From assembly GCA_902617895.1 (NCBI GenBank), contig CACMYJ010000001.1:102001-166000 (forward strand): 64,000 nt of DNA, given 5' to 3'. Of the stretch, positions 50,268 through 58,836 are shown one piece after another. A program made the translations under genes and the position numbers. The notes beneath the pieces were generated by a model that had not been told where the DNA came from, did no database searches, and saw only the letters and a list, made by a program, of their open reading frames with translations. Source of the stretch: an uncultured Pelagibacteraceae bacterium (lineage in GTDB: Bacteria > Pseudomonadota > Alphaproteobacteria > Pelagibacterales > Pelagibacteraceae). The stretch's first letter is position 1. Each line of letters opens with the position of its first letter.

Positions 50268-50692
50268 TGTTTAATATTTTTAAAAAAGAAGAAACAGAAA
50301 AAGAAAATAATCATCCATCTATAATAGCAGTGGCTTGTTTATTAATTCATTCGGCAAGAATTGATGAGAATTATACAAATAAAGAAAAAAAAATTATTAA
50401 AGATGCAATTATTGAAATGGGAGCTGAAACTGAAAATATTGATAAAGTAATACAAGATGCTGAAGAAAAGGAAAGAGACTCTAATCAAATTCTCGATTTT
50501 ACAAGAGAAATTAAAAATATTAATGAAGAAGACAAAAAAATTATTATAGAGGCATTGTGGGATATTATATATTCGGATGAAGATGCTGATATGTATGAAA
50601 CGAACCTCATGAGAAGATTATCAGGATTACTTTATTTAGATCCAAAAGTTGTAGGGGATATTAAAGAAAAAGTTCGACAAAAAAAAACATGA
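50267..50692 (+). CDS. TerB-like protein
   Basis: A 141-aa all-helical protein resembling the TerB/DjlA-N domain ([54 protein letters not shown]), with acidic residues placed as in metal-binding TerB proteins. Function is unknown; the family name comes from tellurite resistance but most members are house-keeping. It sits between the helicase and fdxA, overlapping the latter by 4 nt. In many alphaproteobacteria an S4-domain protein occupies this slot. Confidence 0.78.
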   Translation: MFNIFKKEETEKENNHPSIIAVACLLIHSARIDENYTNKEKKIIKDAIIEMGAETENIDKVIQDAEEKERDSNQILDFTREIKNINEEDKKIIIEALWDIIYSDEDADMYETNLMRRLSGLLYLDPKVVGDIKEKVRQKKT

Positions 50693-51018
50693 CATATTTA
50701 GTAAATGATAAATGCATCAAATGTAAATTGATGGATTGTGTTGAAGTATGTCCAGTGGATTGTTTTTATGAAGGTAAAAATATGCTTGTAATTAAACCTG
50801 ATGAGTGTATAGATTGTGGCGTTTGTGAGCCAGAATGTCCAGTAGACGCCATAATATCAGATAATGATGACAGTAATGGAAAGTGGTTGGAAATAAATAA
50901 AAAGTATGCAGACTTGTGGCCAAACATTAATGAAAAAAAAGATCCTCCAGCGGATCATGAACAGTTTAAAGATGTAAAAGATAAGTATGAAAAATATTTT
51001 AAAGAAAATCTTGAATAA
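50689..51018 (+). CDS. fdxA: 7Fe ferredoxin FdxA
   Basis: A 109-aa ferredoxin with one 3Fe-4S and one 4Fe-4S site. Cys motifs are [17 protein letters not shown] and [15 protein letters not shown], as in the FdxA group. The C-terminal tail is longer than the cores of small clostridial ferredoxins, as usual for FdxA. It transfers electrons in the cytoplasm. Its partner is unknown. It overlaps the carD gene by 32 nt. Confidence 0.95.
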   Translation: MTYLVNDKCIKCKLMDCVEVCPVDCFYEGKNMLVIKPDECIDCGVCEPECPVDAIISDNDDSNGKWLEINKKYADLWPNINEKKDPPADHEQFKDVKDKYEKYFKENLE

Positions 51019-51811
51019 TAAAAAATCTAAAAAGGTAGTTAAGAAAAAAGTTAAATCTGTAAAAAGAGTAGTAAAGATAAAAAAAGTCTCTAAGGCAATA
51101 AAAATCAAAAAAGTTGCAAAGGAGTTAAACAAAAAAAAACTAATAAAAGATTCTAAAAAAAATAAAATCGAAGCAAAATCTGACCCACTTAGAATACCTA
51201 AAAATAATGAGCAGAAACCTGAAATCAAAAAAGTTAAAAAGCAAGAAACAGAAAAAAGATTATTTAAAGTTAAGGATTATGTAGTTTATCCAAAACATGG
51301 TGTGGGACAAATTACAGAGACTAAAAAAATCAATATAGGTGGAATAGATGTTGAAACTTATGTTCTCAAATTTGAAAAAGATAAAGCAAATGGAATGGTG
51401 CCTGTAAATAAACAGTCACATCTAAGACCGTTAGCCACAATCAATCAGATTAATAAGTGTGTAAGTATATTAAAAAGTAAACCAAAAATAAAAAGATCGA
51501 TGTGGAGTAGAAGAGCCCAAGAGTATGAGGCTAAGATATCATCTGGTAAGATTTATGATTTAGCTGAAGTAGTAAGAGATCTTAATAAAGGTGATGATAT
51601 TATGATCGATCAGTCTTATAGTGAAAGACAATTATTCGAAAAAGCTTACGACAGACTATTAACTGAATTCCAGATTGTGATGGGATCAAGTTTAGAAGAT
51701 GCTCAAAAAAAGCTGGACAAAGCTTTAAAGAGAAATTTAGAGAAACAAGCGCAAAAGGTCGATGAAAAACAAATAGTTGAAGAACCCATAAATCAGGAAC
51801 TAACAGAATAA
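50987..51811 (+). CDS. carD: CarD-family transcription regulator with Lys-rich N-terminal tail
   Basis: A 274-aa protein. Residues about 90-150 form the RNA-polymerase-interaction domain of the CarD/TRCF family ([32 protein letters not shown]), and the C-terminal helical domain holds [15 protein letters not shown] and [15 protein letters not shown]. The first 85 residues are nearly all Lys, Val, Ile and Ser in histone-H1-like blocks, with no other in-frame ATG before the domain. CarD stabilises open complexes at rRNA promoters. The tail may add nonspecific DNA contact. Confidence 0.9.
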   Translation: MKNILKKILNNKKSKKVVKKKVKSVKRVVKIKKVSKAIKIKKVAKELNKKKLIKDSKKNKIEAKSDPLRIPKNNEQKPEIKKVKKQETEKRLFKVKDYVVYPKHGVGQITETKKINIGGIDVETYVLKFEKDKANGMVPVNKQSHLRPLATINQINKCVSILKSKPKIKRSMWSRRAQEYEAKISSGKIYDLAEVVRDLNKGDDIMIDQSYSERQLFEKAYDRLLTEFQIVMGSSLEDAQKKLDKALKRNLEKQAQKVDEKQIVEEPINQELTE

Positions 51812-51813
51812 AA

Positions 51814-51846
51814 AACGCTCTCCACGCAAGCGCCATGAAGAGCGTT
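51814..51846 (-). terminator. Rho-independent terminator
   Basis: AACGCTCT (51814-51821) pairs with AGAGCGTT (51839-51846), an 8-bp stem with a 17-nt loop that can form a small inner helix. Read on the minus strand it is followed by a T-run, so it ends the Lys-rich small gene. It also sits 2 nt after the carD stop and could slow plus-strand polymerase, though no T-run follows on that side. Confidence 0.75.
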
Positions 51847-51868
51847 ATCAGTTAAAAAGAATACTAAA

Positions 51869-51952
51869 CTATCTTCTTTTTTTCTTCTTAGCTTTTTTCT
51901 TAGCTTTTTTCTTAGTTTTCTTTTTAGCAGCTTTCTTTTTTCTTTTAGCCAT
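51869..51952 (-). CDS. Tiny Lys-rich basic protein
   Basis: A 27-aa product made of Lys, Ala, Arg and one Thr (opening MAKRKKKAAKKKTKKKA and ending KKKKRR). The ATG has a strong ribosome site AGGGAG about 8 nt upstream, exceptional for this AT-rich genome, and the message ends at its own terminator hairpin. It resembles a histone-H1-like or ribosome-associated tail peptide. A dedicated hairpin leader lies 22 nt upstream. The gene neighbours carD. Function unknown; nucleic-acid binding is inferred from charge. Confidence 0.65.
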   Translation of the reverse strand: MAKRKKKAAKKKTKKKAKKKAKKKKRR

Positions 51953-51973
51953 CTTTAGCTCCCTTTTTTTATA

Positions 51974-51994
51974 AACGAATCTTTATGATTCGTT
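51974..51994 (-). promoter_or_regulatory. Hairpin in the leader of the Lys-rich gene
   Basis: AACGAATC (51974-51981) and GATTCGTT (51987-51994) form a perfect 8-bp stem with a 5-nt loop, between the acyl-CoA synthetase gene and the ribosome site of the small basic gene. It may be a 5' UTR stabiliser of that gene, or a weak terminator of the upstream acyl-CoA synthetase, since only a broken T-run follows. Confidence 0.5.
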
Positions 51995-52144
51995 AATAAC
52001 TAATTTTTATTTTTTTTGAATAGTTATGTCAAACATATAATTTTTTATAAAATATTTTAAAAAAAATTATTTTTTTATTTTTTTAAATTAATTAAAAAAA
52101 AAGTTAAATAAATCGCTATTTATAAAGTGTTTTTTTAAAAATTT
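51995..52144. other. Almost pure A/T intergenic stretch
   Basis: About 150 nt between the hairpin and the acyl-CoA synthetase stop, composed of long A and T runs with only isolated G or C. No gene was found. It probably carries the promoter (possibly with UP-element-like A-tracts) of the Lys-rich small gene and may be intrinsically curved. Together with the small gene it explains the 333-nt gap between carD and the ligase. Confidence 0.5.
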
Positions 52145-53845
52145 TTAATAAAGTTTTTCAAATTCGTTTTTATATTTTTTAATTATTTTATATCTTTTTA
52201 GTTTTAATGTTGGAGTTAACATTCCATTCTCAATTGAAAATTTTTCATTAATTATAAAAAATTTTTTTATATTTTCTATTCTAGAAAGATTTTTATTTAT
52301 AATATCTAATTCTTTTTTGATTTGATCTTGTGTTACATTTATATTGTCATCAGATAGAACTAATAAAGCGACTAAATATGGTTTATTATCTCCATAAACG
52401 ATTGATTGATCAATAAATTTTGAATTTGATAATTCATTTTCTATTTTGACAGGAGAAATGTTATCTCCACCTGGAGTAATCAAAATATCTTTTTTTCTGT
52501 CAGTAATTTTTAAGTAACCATTCTCAAAAATTCCAATATCTCCTGTATGTAACCAGCCATCTTTTAAAACTTTGTTAGTTTCTTCCTCATTATTCCAATA
52601 ACCCAACATTACATTTTCGCCTTTTACTAAAATTTCACCGTCTAAGGCTATTTTTACCTCATTGCCTTTAAATGGTGGCCCTACAGTCTCAACCCTAATA
52701 TCGTCAATTGGATTACAACTTACAACTGGAGAAGTTTCTGTTAAGCCATAACCTTGCAGAGTAGGAAGTCCTATAGCATTTAAGAAAATACCAACTTCTT
52801 TATCAAGGGCTCCACCACCAGAAACGAAAGTTTTAAGCTCACCACCAAATTGACTTTTAATTTTTTTTCTTACTATTTTTTCCAAAATATTATCAATTAA
52901 TTTTTCTAAAATTGTTAAAGATTGTTTATTTATTTTCTTGGTCCCTAGTTCTAACATCTTTACTATTAGTTTTTTCTTTAAACCTGTTACTTTATTAAAA
53001 CTTGCATTAATTTTTTGAAATAAATTTTGGTAAAACCTAGGTACTGCAGTCATTAGTTGAGGTTTACAATCGTTCATATTTTTAATTAATTTCTCAATAC
53101 TTTCAGCATAAAATATTTTTGCACCAACACTTATTTGAACAAATTGGACAGTGTGTTCATAAGAATGTGAGAGAGGCAACCAGGTTAAAAATCTAGTCTG
53201 GTCTGTTAGCAAAGGTTTCAATATATCGAGCGCACCATCACAATTATTTAAAATTCCACCATGACTTAAGATTACACCTTTTGGGTTGCCTTGTGTTCCT
53301 GAAGTATAAATAATACAAGCTGGATCATTTCTTTTAATTGATAAGTCTGGTACATTTAAATCTTGATAATCTAAATTATAGAATAATTTGTTTATGTTTA
53401 AATAGTCATGCTCACCTATATCTAATTCTTCAAAAGAAAAAATTTTTGAAATAAAACTCTTTTTTTTAATAATATCTTTTACTTTGTTGTATTGTTCTTG
53501 ATTTGAAACAAATATTAATTTTGGATTACAATTTTCAATTATATATTCATAATCTTTTTCAGCATAAGTTGTATAAGCTGGAACAGTTATAGCTTCTGAT
53601 AACATTATAGAAAGATCTGCTATAAACCATTCAGGTCTATTTTCAGAAATTAATAAGCATCTATCACCTTTATTTGCATATTTTTTTATTTCTAAAGAAA
53701 GTTTTTTAATTGAATGGAATGTTTTTTCCCATGTAAAATTATTATCAGTATCTTTTAAGGATGTTAAAAGAATATTATCTTTTTTTTGTTCTTTATATTT
53801 AATAAAAAACAATTCGACTAAATTATTTATATTTTGTGTACTCAT
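52145..53845 (-). CDS. Long-chain acyl-CoA synthetase (AMP-binding)
   Basis: A 566-aa ANL-family ligase of the long-chain FadD/FAA group. The AMP-binding loop IIYTSGTQGNPKGVILSH, LQGYGLTETSPVVSCNP and GWLHTGDIGIFENGYLKITD are diagnostic. It activates fatty acids to acyl-CoA. Its ATG is only 7 nt after the 3' end of the tRNA-Leu gene on the same strand, so no room remains for a ribosome site unless the message includes the tRNA or is leaderless after processing. Confidence 0.9.
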   Translation of the reverse strand: MSTQNINNLVELFFIKYKEQKKDNILLTSLKDTDNNFTWEKTFHSIKKLSLEIKKYANKGDRCLLISENRPEWFIADLSIMLSEAITVPAYTTYAEKDYEYIIENCNPKLIFVSNQEQYNKVKDIIKKKSFISKIFSFEELDIGEHDYLNINKLFYNLDYQDLNVPDLSIKRNDPACIIYTSGTQGNPKGVILSHGGILNNCDGALDILKPLLTDQTRFLTWLPLSHSYEHTVQFVQISVGAKIFYAESIEKLIKNMNDCKPQLMTAVPRFYQNLFQKINASFNKVTGLKKKLIVKMLELGTKKINKQSLTILEKLIDNILEKIVRKKIKSQFGGELKTFVSGGGALDKEVGIFLNAIGLPTLQGYGLTETSPVVSCNPIDDIRVETVGPPFKGNEVKIALDGEILVKGENVMLGYWNNEEETNKVLKDGWLHTGDIGIFENGYLKITDRKKDILITPGGDNISPVKIENELSNSKFIDQSIVYGDNKPYLVALLVLSDDNINVTQDQIKKELDIINKNLSRIENIKKFFIINEKFSIENGMLTPTLKLKRYKIIKKYKNEFEKLY

Positions 53846-53852
53846 AAATTTT

Positions 53853-53939
53853 TGGTGGGCAAAGAGAGAATCGAACTCTCACAGTATTGCTACCATTGGA
53901 TTTTGAGTCCAACGCGTCTACCAGTTCCGCCATTCGCCC
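53853..53939 (-). tRNA. tRNA-Leu(CAA)
   Basis: An 87-nt class II tRNA with encoded CCA. The acceptor stem GGGCGAA pairs with UUUGCCC (one G-U), the anticodon loop CUCAAAA gives anticodon CAA, there is a long variable arm, and the T-loop is GTTCGATTC. Seven nt separate the CCA end from the start codon of the acyl-CoA synthetase. Confidence 0.97.
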
Positions 53940-53996
53940 AAAACTTTACATATTTTAACTCATAGTATTAAATCACTTATTATAATAAAAGAAAAT

Positions 53997-54605
53997 ATGT
54001 TTAAAGAGCTTTACAATAAAACAATTAAACTTGCAGGTAACAAAAGATCTAAGTCTATTTTAGGATTTATATCTTTTATTGAAAGTTTTATATTCCCAAT
54101 ACCACCAGATGTTTTGATAATTCCTATGACAATAGCTCGAAAACATGAATGGATTAAAATTGCATTAATAGCAACTATTGGGTCTATTTTGGGAGCATGT
54201 CTTGGCTATTTTATCGGATATGTTTTCTTCAATGAAATTGGACTAAGAATTTTTGATATTTATGGTGTTGATGATACTTCATTTTTAAAAGATAAAGTCT
54301 CCTCAGAAGGTGGTGTTATTGCCTGGATAACTTTATTAGCAATTGCTGGGTTTTCTCCAGTGCCTTTCAAGCTACTTACAATCACAAGTGGTTTTATAAA
54401 CTTTAATATTTTGTATTTTATTATCATTTCTCTCGTAACAAGAGGATCGCGTTTTTTTTTAATAGCATTTTTAGTTGGAAATTTTGGACCTACAATGAAA
54501 AAAATTATTGAAAAAAAACTTATTAAGTTCTCAATCTTTTTATCGATTATTCTTATTATTTTTGCTTATTTTATATATAAATTTTTAAATAATTTTATTA
54601 ATTAA
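53997..54605 (+). CDS. YqaA/DedA-like membrane protein (VTT domain)
   Basis: A 202-aa membrane protein with the YqaA pattern: SILGFISFIESFIFPIPPDV, a following GSILGACLGYFIGY glycine-rich re-entrant segment, and ITLLAIAGFSPVPFKLLTI. VTT/DedA proteins act in membrane lipid handling; the exact role of YqaA is unknown. It leads the unit with dsbB and coq7 with 2-nt and overlapping spacing. Confidence 0.85.
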   Translation: MFKELYNKTIKLAGNKRSKSILGFISFIESFIFPIPPDVLIIPMTIARKHEWIKIALIATIGSILGACLGYFIGYVFFNEIGLRIFDIYGVDDTSFLKDKVSSEGGVIAWITLLAIAGFSPVPFKLLTITSGFINFNILYFIIISLVTRGSRFFLIAFLVGNFGPTMKKIIEKKLIKFSIFLSIILIIFAYFIYKFLNNFIN

Positions 54606-54607
54606 AT

Positions 54608-55087
54608 ATGATCCTATTTCCTAATAGAAAAAATTTTTATTTAATTATTTTATCTATCTCATTAATTTCTATAATTTCAGCTTTATACATTGAGTATATA
54701 TTGCAGTATCAACCATGTAAGTTATGTATTTATCAAAGGTTACCTTACCTAGCTGCAATATTTGTAAGCTTTATCGGGTATAATTATTCGAATAATGATC
54801 AAATATTAATAGTTACAATTATGATATTTGCTTTGAGCGCTATACTATCTGGGTATCATTTTGGAATTGAGAATAGTATATTTGATGAGCTATCAGCCTG
54901 TACAAATGGATCATCTGATAGTTTAAATAAATCGGAATTACTAGAGTCTCTTAAGAAAAGTATGCCTGTTAACTGTAAAGATGCTACTTTTAATATTCTT
55001 GGAATTTCACTAGCGGCAATTAATACAATTTTATCAATTTTAATTATTATTTTTTCTATTAGAACATTGGTCTATGAAAAAAACTAA
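54608..55087 (+). CDS. dsbB: Disulfide bond formation protein B
   Basis: A 159-aa inner-membrane oxidase with four hydrophobic helices. The quinone-facing Cys pair is in QYQPCKLCIYQRLPYL, and the second periplasmic pair is Cys in LSACTNGS and PVNCKD, which reoxidises DsbA. The length is normal. It overlaps coq7 by 14 nt. That both use ubiquinone is an appealing link, though the pairing may be just packing. Confidence 0.93.
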   Translation: MILFPNRKNFYLIILSISLISIISALYIEYILQYQPCKLCIYQRLPYLAAIFVSFIGYNYSNNDQILIVTIMIFALSAILSGYHFGIENSIFDELSACTNGSSDSLNKSELLESLKKSMPVNCKDATFNILGISLAAINTILSILIIIFSIRTLVYEKN

Positions 55088-55607
55088 TAAAAAAAAATTA
55101 GAAGAATTTATAAGAGTAGATCACGCTGGAGAAAGAGGTGCAATTAAAATTTATGAGGGTCAACTGCTTGCATTAAATACTATTGTGAAAAATGATGATT
55201 TGAAACAAATTATTGGAGAAATGAAAAAGCATGAGGAGGAACACTCAAATTTTTTTGAGGATGAAATAGAAAAAAGAAACATAAAACCAACAAAATTACT
55301 ACCATTATGGGATTTGCTTGGGCTGGGTCTTGGATTTGGTTCAACGATACTTGGAAAAAAAGCAGCTATGTTATGTACGGCCTCTGTCGAGGAGGTAATT
55401 GACGAACATTATAAAAGCCAAATTGACCAAATAGAGGGAGATGAAAAGGATTTAAAAGAAAAAATAATAAAATTTAGACAAGACGAATTAGATCATAAAG
55501 ATATAGCCTACGAGAAAGGTGCTACAAAAAAAGGTCTTTATTCAATTATGGATAAAGTAATTAAAACTGGTTCTAAGGTTGCTATAAAAATTTCTGAAAA
55601 AATTTAG
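55074..55607 (+). CDS. coq7: Demethoxyubiquinone hydroxylase Coq7
   Basis: A 177-aa di-iron monooxygenase for the penultimate step of ubiquinone synthesis (C6 hydroxylation). The four iron-binding helices are visible: VDHAGERGAIKIYEGQL, KKHEEEHSNFF, ASVEEVIDEHYKSQ and FRQDELDHKDIA, each with the Glu or E-x-x-H ligands. It ends one base before the convergent HNH nuclease stop. Confidence 0.95.
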   Translation: MKKTNKKKLEEFIRVDHAGERGAIKIYEGQLLALNTIVKNDDLKQIIGEMKKHEEEHSNFFEDEIEKRNIKPTKLLPLWDLLGLGLGFGSTILGKKAAMLCTASVEEVIDEHYKSQIDQIEGDEKDLKEKIIKFRQDELDHKDIAYEKGATKKGLYSIMDKVIKTGSKVAIKISEKI

Positions 55608-56177
55608 TTACGGTTCAAGTTCGACATCCCAATACAAATAGTCCATCCAACTTTTATGTAAAAAGTTAGGTGGAAAATTCTTTCCATTTTTATGAAGATC
55701 TTCTGTGGTAGGTTGAAAAGGCCATTGATTTAATGTCATACCTGAGTTCTTTATTAGTCTTCCTCCCTTTTTAACATTACAGGAAGAACAAGCTGTTACA
55801 ACATTATCCCAATTGGTTTTTCCACCTTTTGATCTTGGCAATAGGTGATCGAAAGTTAATTCATCTTTGCTTCCACAATATTGGCAGCTAAACTTATCTC
55901 TTAAAAATACGTTAAACCTTGTAAAGTTTGGATTTGATTGAGGTCTAATGTATGATTTAAGAGCAATTACACTTGGAAGTTTCATACTAAACGAAGGACT
56001 TCTGATTTGTCTGTCATAATAACTAACAATAGAAACTCTATCTAAGAAAACAGATTTAATTGAGTCTTGCCAACTCCACAATGAAAGTGGATAATAACTT
56101 AAAGGTCTATAATCTGCATTTAAAACTAATGCTGGACATTTTTCTAGCGAAATACTTTGATCTGAAAGCTCAATCAT
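55608..56177 (-). CDS. HNH endonuclease
   Basis: A 189-aa protein with an HNH domain near its centre: the zinc Cys pairs CQYCGS and CSSCN flank the catalytic block TFDHLLPRSKGGKTNWDN. The N-terminal 100 residues (LVLNADYRPLSYYPLSLWSW) are typical of a widespread stand-alone bacterial HNH family seen across alphaproteobacteria. The physiological role is not established. No toxin-immunity or phage context is present. Confidence 0.88.
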   Translation of the reverse strand: MIELSDQSISLEKCPALVLNADYRPLSYYPLSLWSWQDSIKSVFLDRVSIVSYYDRQIRSPSFSMKLPSVIALKSYIRPQSNPNFTRFNVFLRDKFSCQYCGSKDELTFDHLLPRSKGGKTNWDNVVTACSSCNVKKGGRLIKNSGMTLNQWPFQPTTEDLHKNGKNFPPNFLHKSWMDYLYWDVELEP

Positions 56178-56238
56178 AATTAAAATATATATTAAATATA
56201 TTTTTAATCAACTTTACTAATTGTACATTAAGGATTTA

Positions 56239-56895
56239 TTAATTAATTATATTTTTTTTAATAAAGTTTAATGCCGCACTTGATGCTTCCATAGGTATAT
56301 GGTGATCACAATTTTTAATCATTAAAGTTTCAATTTTTATTTTATTTCTGATAAAAAAATCTTTAGCTTCAAGTAAATTGCTTGGTGGAACGATTGTATC
56401 ATTTTCACCATGTATCATTAAGATATTAGTTTTATTTTTAATTCTTGGAGAAAGGTCTTTCATATTTATGATTCTGCCAGAAAACCCTACAATACAACTA
56501 AATTTTTTTTCTGATGTTAGACCAACATTTAATGACATCATGCATCCTTGACTGAAACCAGAAACACAAATTTTTGAATACTCCAAATTAAAGTAATCAC
56601 TTACTTCTAAAATATAATTCTTTAAAACATTTTCTGCCTTTTTCGATTCTCGAAGAGTATATTCTGTATCTTCATTATTTAAATCAAACCATTGAAATCC
56701 TGTTGGATTTATACTGCACACTTCGTGTGCATCAGGACATAAAAAAACTGTATTTTTTAAAAATCTTTTCCAATTTAAAGTAATCATACTGATGTCTTTA
56801 CCATCACCTCCATATCCATGAAGTAAGATTACAGCACTTTTAACTTCCTCATTATTCTCTGGTTTTATTATTGTTGTATTTAATGAAAGTTTCAT
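56239..56895 (-). CDS. Carboxylesterase/phospholipase-family hydrolase
   Basis: A 218-aa alpha/beta hydrolase of the YpfH/EstB type. The oxyanion region is VILLHGYGGDGKDIS, the nucleophile Ser is in GFSQGCMMSL, the Asp is in GENDTIVP and the His in CDHHIPMEASS. The frame is open six codons further up, but the ATG at 56895 overlaps the tlpA stop as ATGA, the normal coupling in this genome, so it is chosen. Substrate unknown (short acyl esters or lysophospholipid in the family). Confidence 0.85.
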   Translation of the reverse strand: MKLSLNTTIIKPENNEEVKSAVILLHGYGGDGKDISMITLNWKRFLKNTVFLCPDAHEVCSINPTGFQWFDLNNEDTEYTLRESKKAENVLKNYILEVSDYFNLEYSKICVSGFSQGCMMSLNVGLTSEKKFSCIVGFSGRIINMKDLSPRIKNKTNILMIHGENDTIVPPSNLLEAKDFFIRNKIKIETLMIKNCDHHIPMEASSAALNFIKKNIIN

Positions 56896-57422
56896 AAATT
56901 TTTTGGTAACCAATCAAGCAAAGATTGATCATTAAAGTCAATGTAACCAACAATTCTTCCAACTTCAAAACCATTTCGATCTATTAGAATTGTTGTGGGT
57001 AATCCTCGTAGTTTAAATAACTGTGAAAACTCTGGTCCAGATCCTGTAAATATTTCTAAATTTTTAATTTTGATTTTATCAAAAAAATCCTTAGATTTTT
57101 TATAACTATCGCCACCTATATTAATTGGAATTATATTTATATTTTTAAATTCATTTAAGGTTTTTAGTTTATCCAAAGATGGCATTTCTTTTTTGCAAGG
57201 AGCACACCAAGTAGCCCAAAAATTTATTATTAATGGGTTTGATTTATAATTATTTAAACTTACTTTTTGGCCATCAGATTTAATAAATTCTATATTTTCA
57301 ATTTTTTTCTTGTCTTTATGTACTATAAGATTCTTAATTTCTGGACGCTCTATTGAATATGAGACGCTAGATGATATTAAGTAAAATATTATTATAAGAT
57401 AATTAAAAAAAATGATTTTCAT
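56892..57422 (-). CDS. TlpA-like thiol-disulfide oxidoreductase
   Basis: A 176-aa protein with an N-terminal membrane anchor or signal (hydrophobic IFYLISSSVSYS) and a thioredoxin fold with the active site NFWATWCAPCKKEMPSL. The cis-Pro is in LRGLPTTILID. TlpA/ResA proteins reduce apocytochromes or copper-site proteins in the periplasm. It diverges from argH, as in many alphaproteobacteria, with 23 nt between the starts. Confidence 0.9.
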   Translation of the reverse strand: MKIIFFNYLIIIFYLISSSVSYSIERPEIKNLIVHKDKKKIENIEFIKSDGQKVSLNNYKSNPLIINFWATWCAPCKKEMPSLDKLKTLNEFKNINIIPINIGGDSYKKSKDFFDKIKIKNLEIFTGSGPEFSQLFKLRGLPTTILIDRNGFEVGRIVGYIDFNDQSLLDWLPKNL

Positions 57423-57445
57423 AAAAATTAGAACAACTAAATATC

Positions 57446-58834
57446 ATGGGTAAAAATAAAAACAATCAACCAATTTGGAATACTAGAATTAAAAAGGAAC
57501 AAACAAACCTTTTTAAAAAGGTTGGTGGATCAATAGAAATTGATAAAAGATTATTCAGAGAAGATATTGAAGCTTCAATTGTACATGTTGAGATGCTGTT
57601 TAGACAAAAAATTATAAATTTTAAAATTAAAAATAAAATAGTATGGGGTCTGAATAGAATTAAGAACGAAATTATAAAAAAAAAATTTATTTTTGATAGT
57701 AAGCTTGAGGATGTTCATATGAATATAGAACACAGACTATTCGAATTAATTGGAGAAGACGCAGGGTATATTCATACAGCTAGATCAAGAAATGATCAAG
57801 TTGTCACAGATTTTAAAATGTGGCTGAGAAAAGCTAATAAAGAAATTGCTAAAAATATTGATGCAACAATTAAAAATATTTTAAAAAAAGCAGAAAAAAA
57901 TGTAGAGACAATTATGCCTGGTTTCACTCACCTAAAAAACGCACAACCAGTTTCTTTTGCTCATTACTTAATGGCGTATTTAGAAATGTTTAACAGGGAT
58001 AAAAAAAGATTTAAAAACAATTTAGAGAGTCTTAATGAAAGTCCACTTGGTGTTGCTGCTTTAACAGGTACTTCTTTTAAAATAGACAGATTTTATACTT
58101 CAAAAAAACTAGGTTTCACAAGACCTACTAAAAACTCAATTGATACTGTTTCTGATAGAGATTTTGTAATTGATTTTCTTTATTCTTGCTCTGCATGCGC
58201 TGTTCATATCTCTAGGATTGCAGAGGAGTTTATAATCTGGAATTCAGATGCTTTTAAACTTATTAATTTGAATGATAAAATTGTGACTGGATCATCCATT
58301 ATGCCTCAAAAAAAAAATCCTGATCCTCTAGAATACTTGAGAGGCAAAACAGGTTCCATGTTTGGAAATCTATTTTCTATGCTTACAACGTTAAAAGGGT
58401 TACCCCTTTCTTATTTTAAAGATTTGCAAGACGATAAAGAAATTGTTTTTAAATCATTTGATCAATTAAAAAATTCCTTAATTATATTAAATGATGTTCT
58501 TAAAAATTTTTCACCAGATAAAAAAAGAATGATTGAACTTGCGGAAAGTGGCTATATTACAGCAACTGATTTAGCAGATTATATGGTTAGAGAATTAAAT
58601 TATCCATTTAGAAAAGCCTATTTACAAACAGCAAAAATCGTAAATTTTGCTGAAAAAAATAAAAAAAAACTGTCAGAACTCACAATTAAAGAGATCAATA
58701 AAATTGAAAAAAGTTTAACCACCGACGTTCTAAAAGTATTTGAACTAAAAAAATCTGTTAATTCCAAAGTTTCTTACGGTGGAACTTCTTTCGACAACAT
58801 TAAGAAAATGATATTAAGTTATAAAAAGAAATAA
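57446..58834 (+). CDS. argH: Argininosuccinate lyase
   Basis: A 462-aa fumarase-superfamily lyase for the last step of arginine synthesis. It has GEDAGYIHTARSRNDQVVTD with the conserved HTARSRND block, the signature loop GSSIMPQKKNPDPLE with catalytic Ser, and EDIEASIVHVEML. The length is normal. It is followed 2 nt later by the small lipoprotein gene and lysA. Confidence 0.97.
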   Translation: MGKNKNNQPIWNTRIKKEQTNLFKKVGGSIEIDKRLFREDIEASIVHVEMLFRQKIINFKIKNKIVWGLNRIKNEIIKKKFIFDSKLEDVHMNIEHRLFELIGEDAGYIHTARSRNDQVVTDFKMWLRKANKEIAKNIDATIKNILKKAEKNVETIMPGFTHLKNAQPVSFAHYLMAYLEMFNRDKKRFKNNLESLNESPLGVAALTGTSFKIDRFYTSKKLGFTRPTKNSIDTVSDRDFVIDFLYSCSACAVHISRIAEEFIIWNSDAFKLINLNDKIVTGSSIMPQKKNPDPLEYLRGKTGSMFGNLFSMLTTLKGLPLSYFKDLQDDKEIVFKSFDQLKNSLIILNDVLKNFSPDKKRMIELAESGYITATDLADYMVRELNYPFRKAYLQTAKIVNFAEKNKKKLSELTIKEINKIEKSLTTDVLKVFELKKSVNSKVSYGGTSFDNIKKMILSYKKK

Positions 58835-58836
58835 CT

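Noticed and set aside
50267..50692. Tellurite resistance gene
   Set aside because: Only the TerB-like fold is present with no other ter genes; the name does not imply the function here.
50857..51228. 123-codon minus-strand frame, hydrophobic, opposite fdxA and carD
   Set aside because: It is the antisense of the Lys-rich CarD tail (AAA/AAG read as TTT/CTT), which forces a Phe/Leu-rich product.
55608..56177. HNH nuclease as part of a defence or toxin system
   Set aside because: No partner methylase, immunity gene or phage gene adjacent; it belongs to a common stand-alone family.
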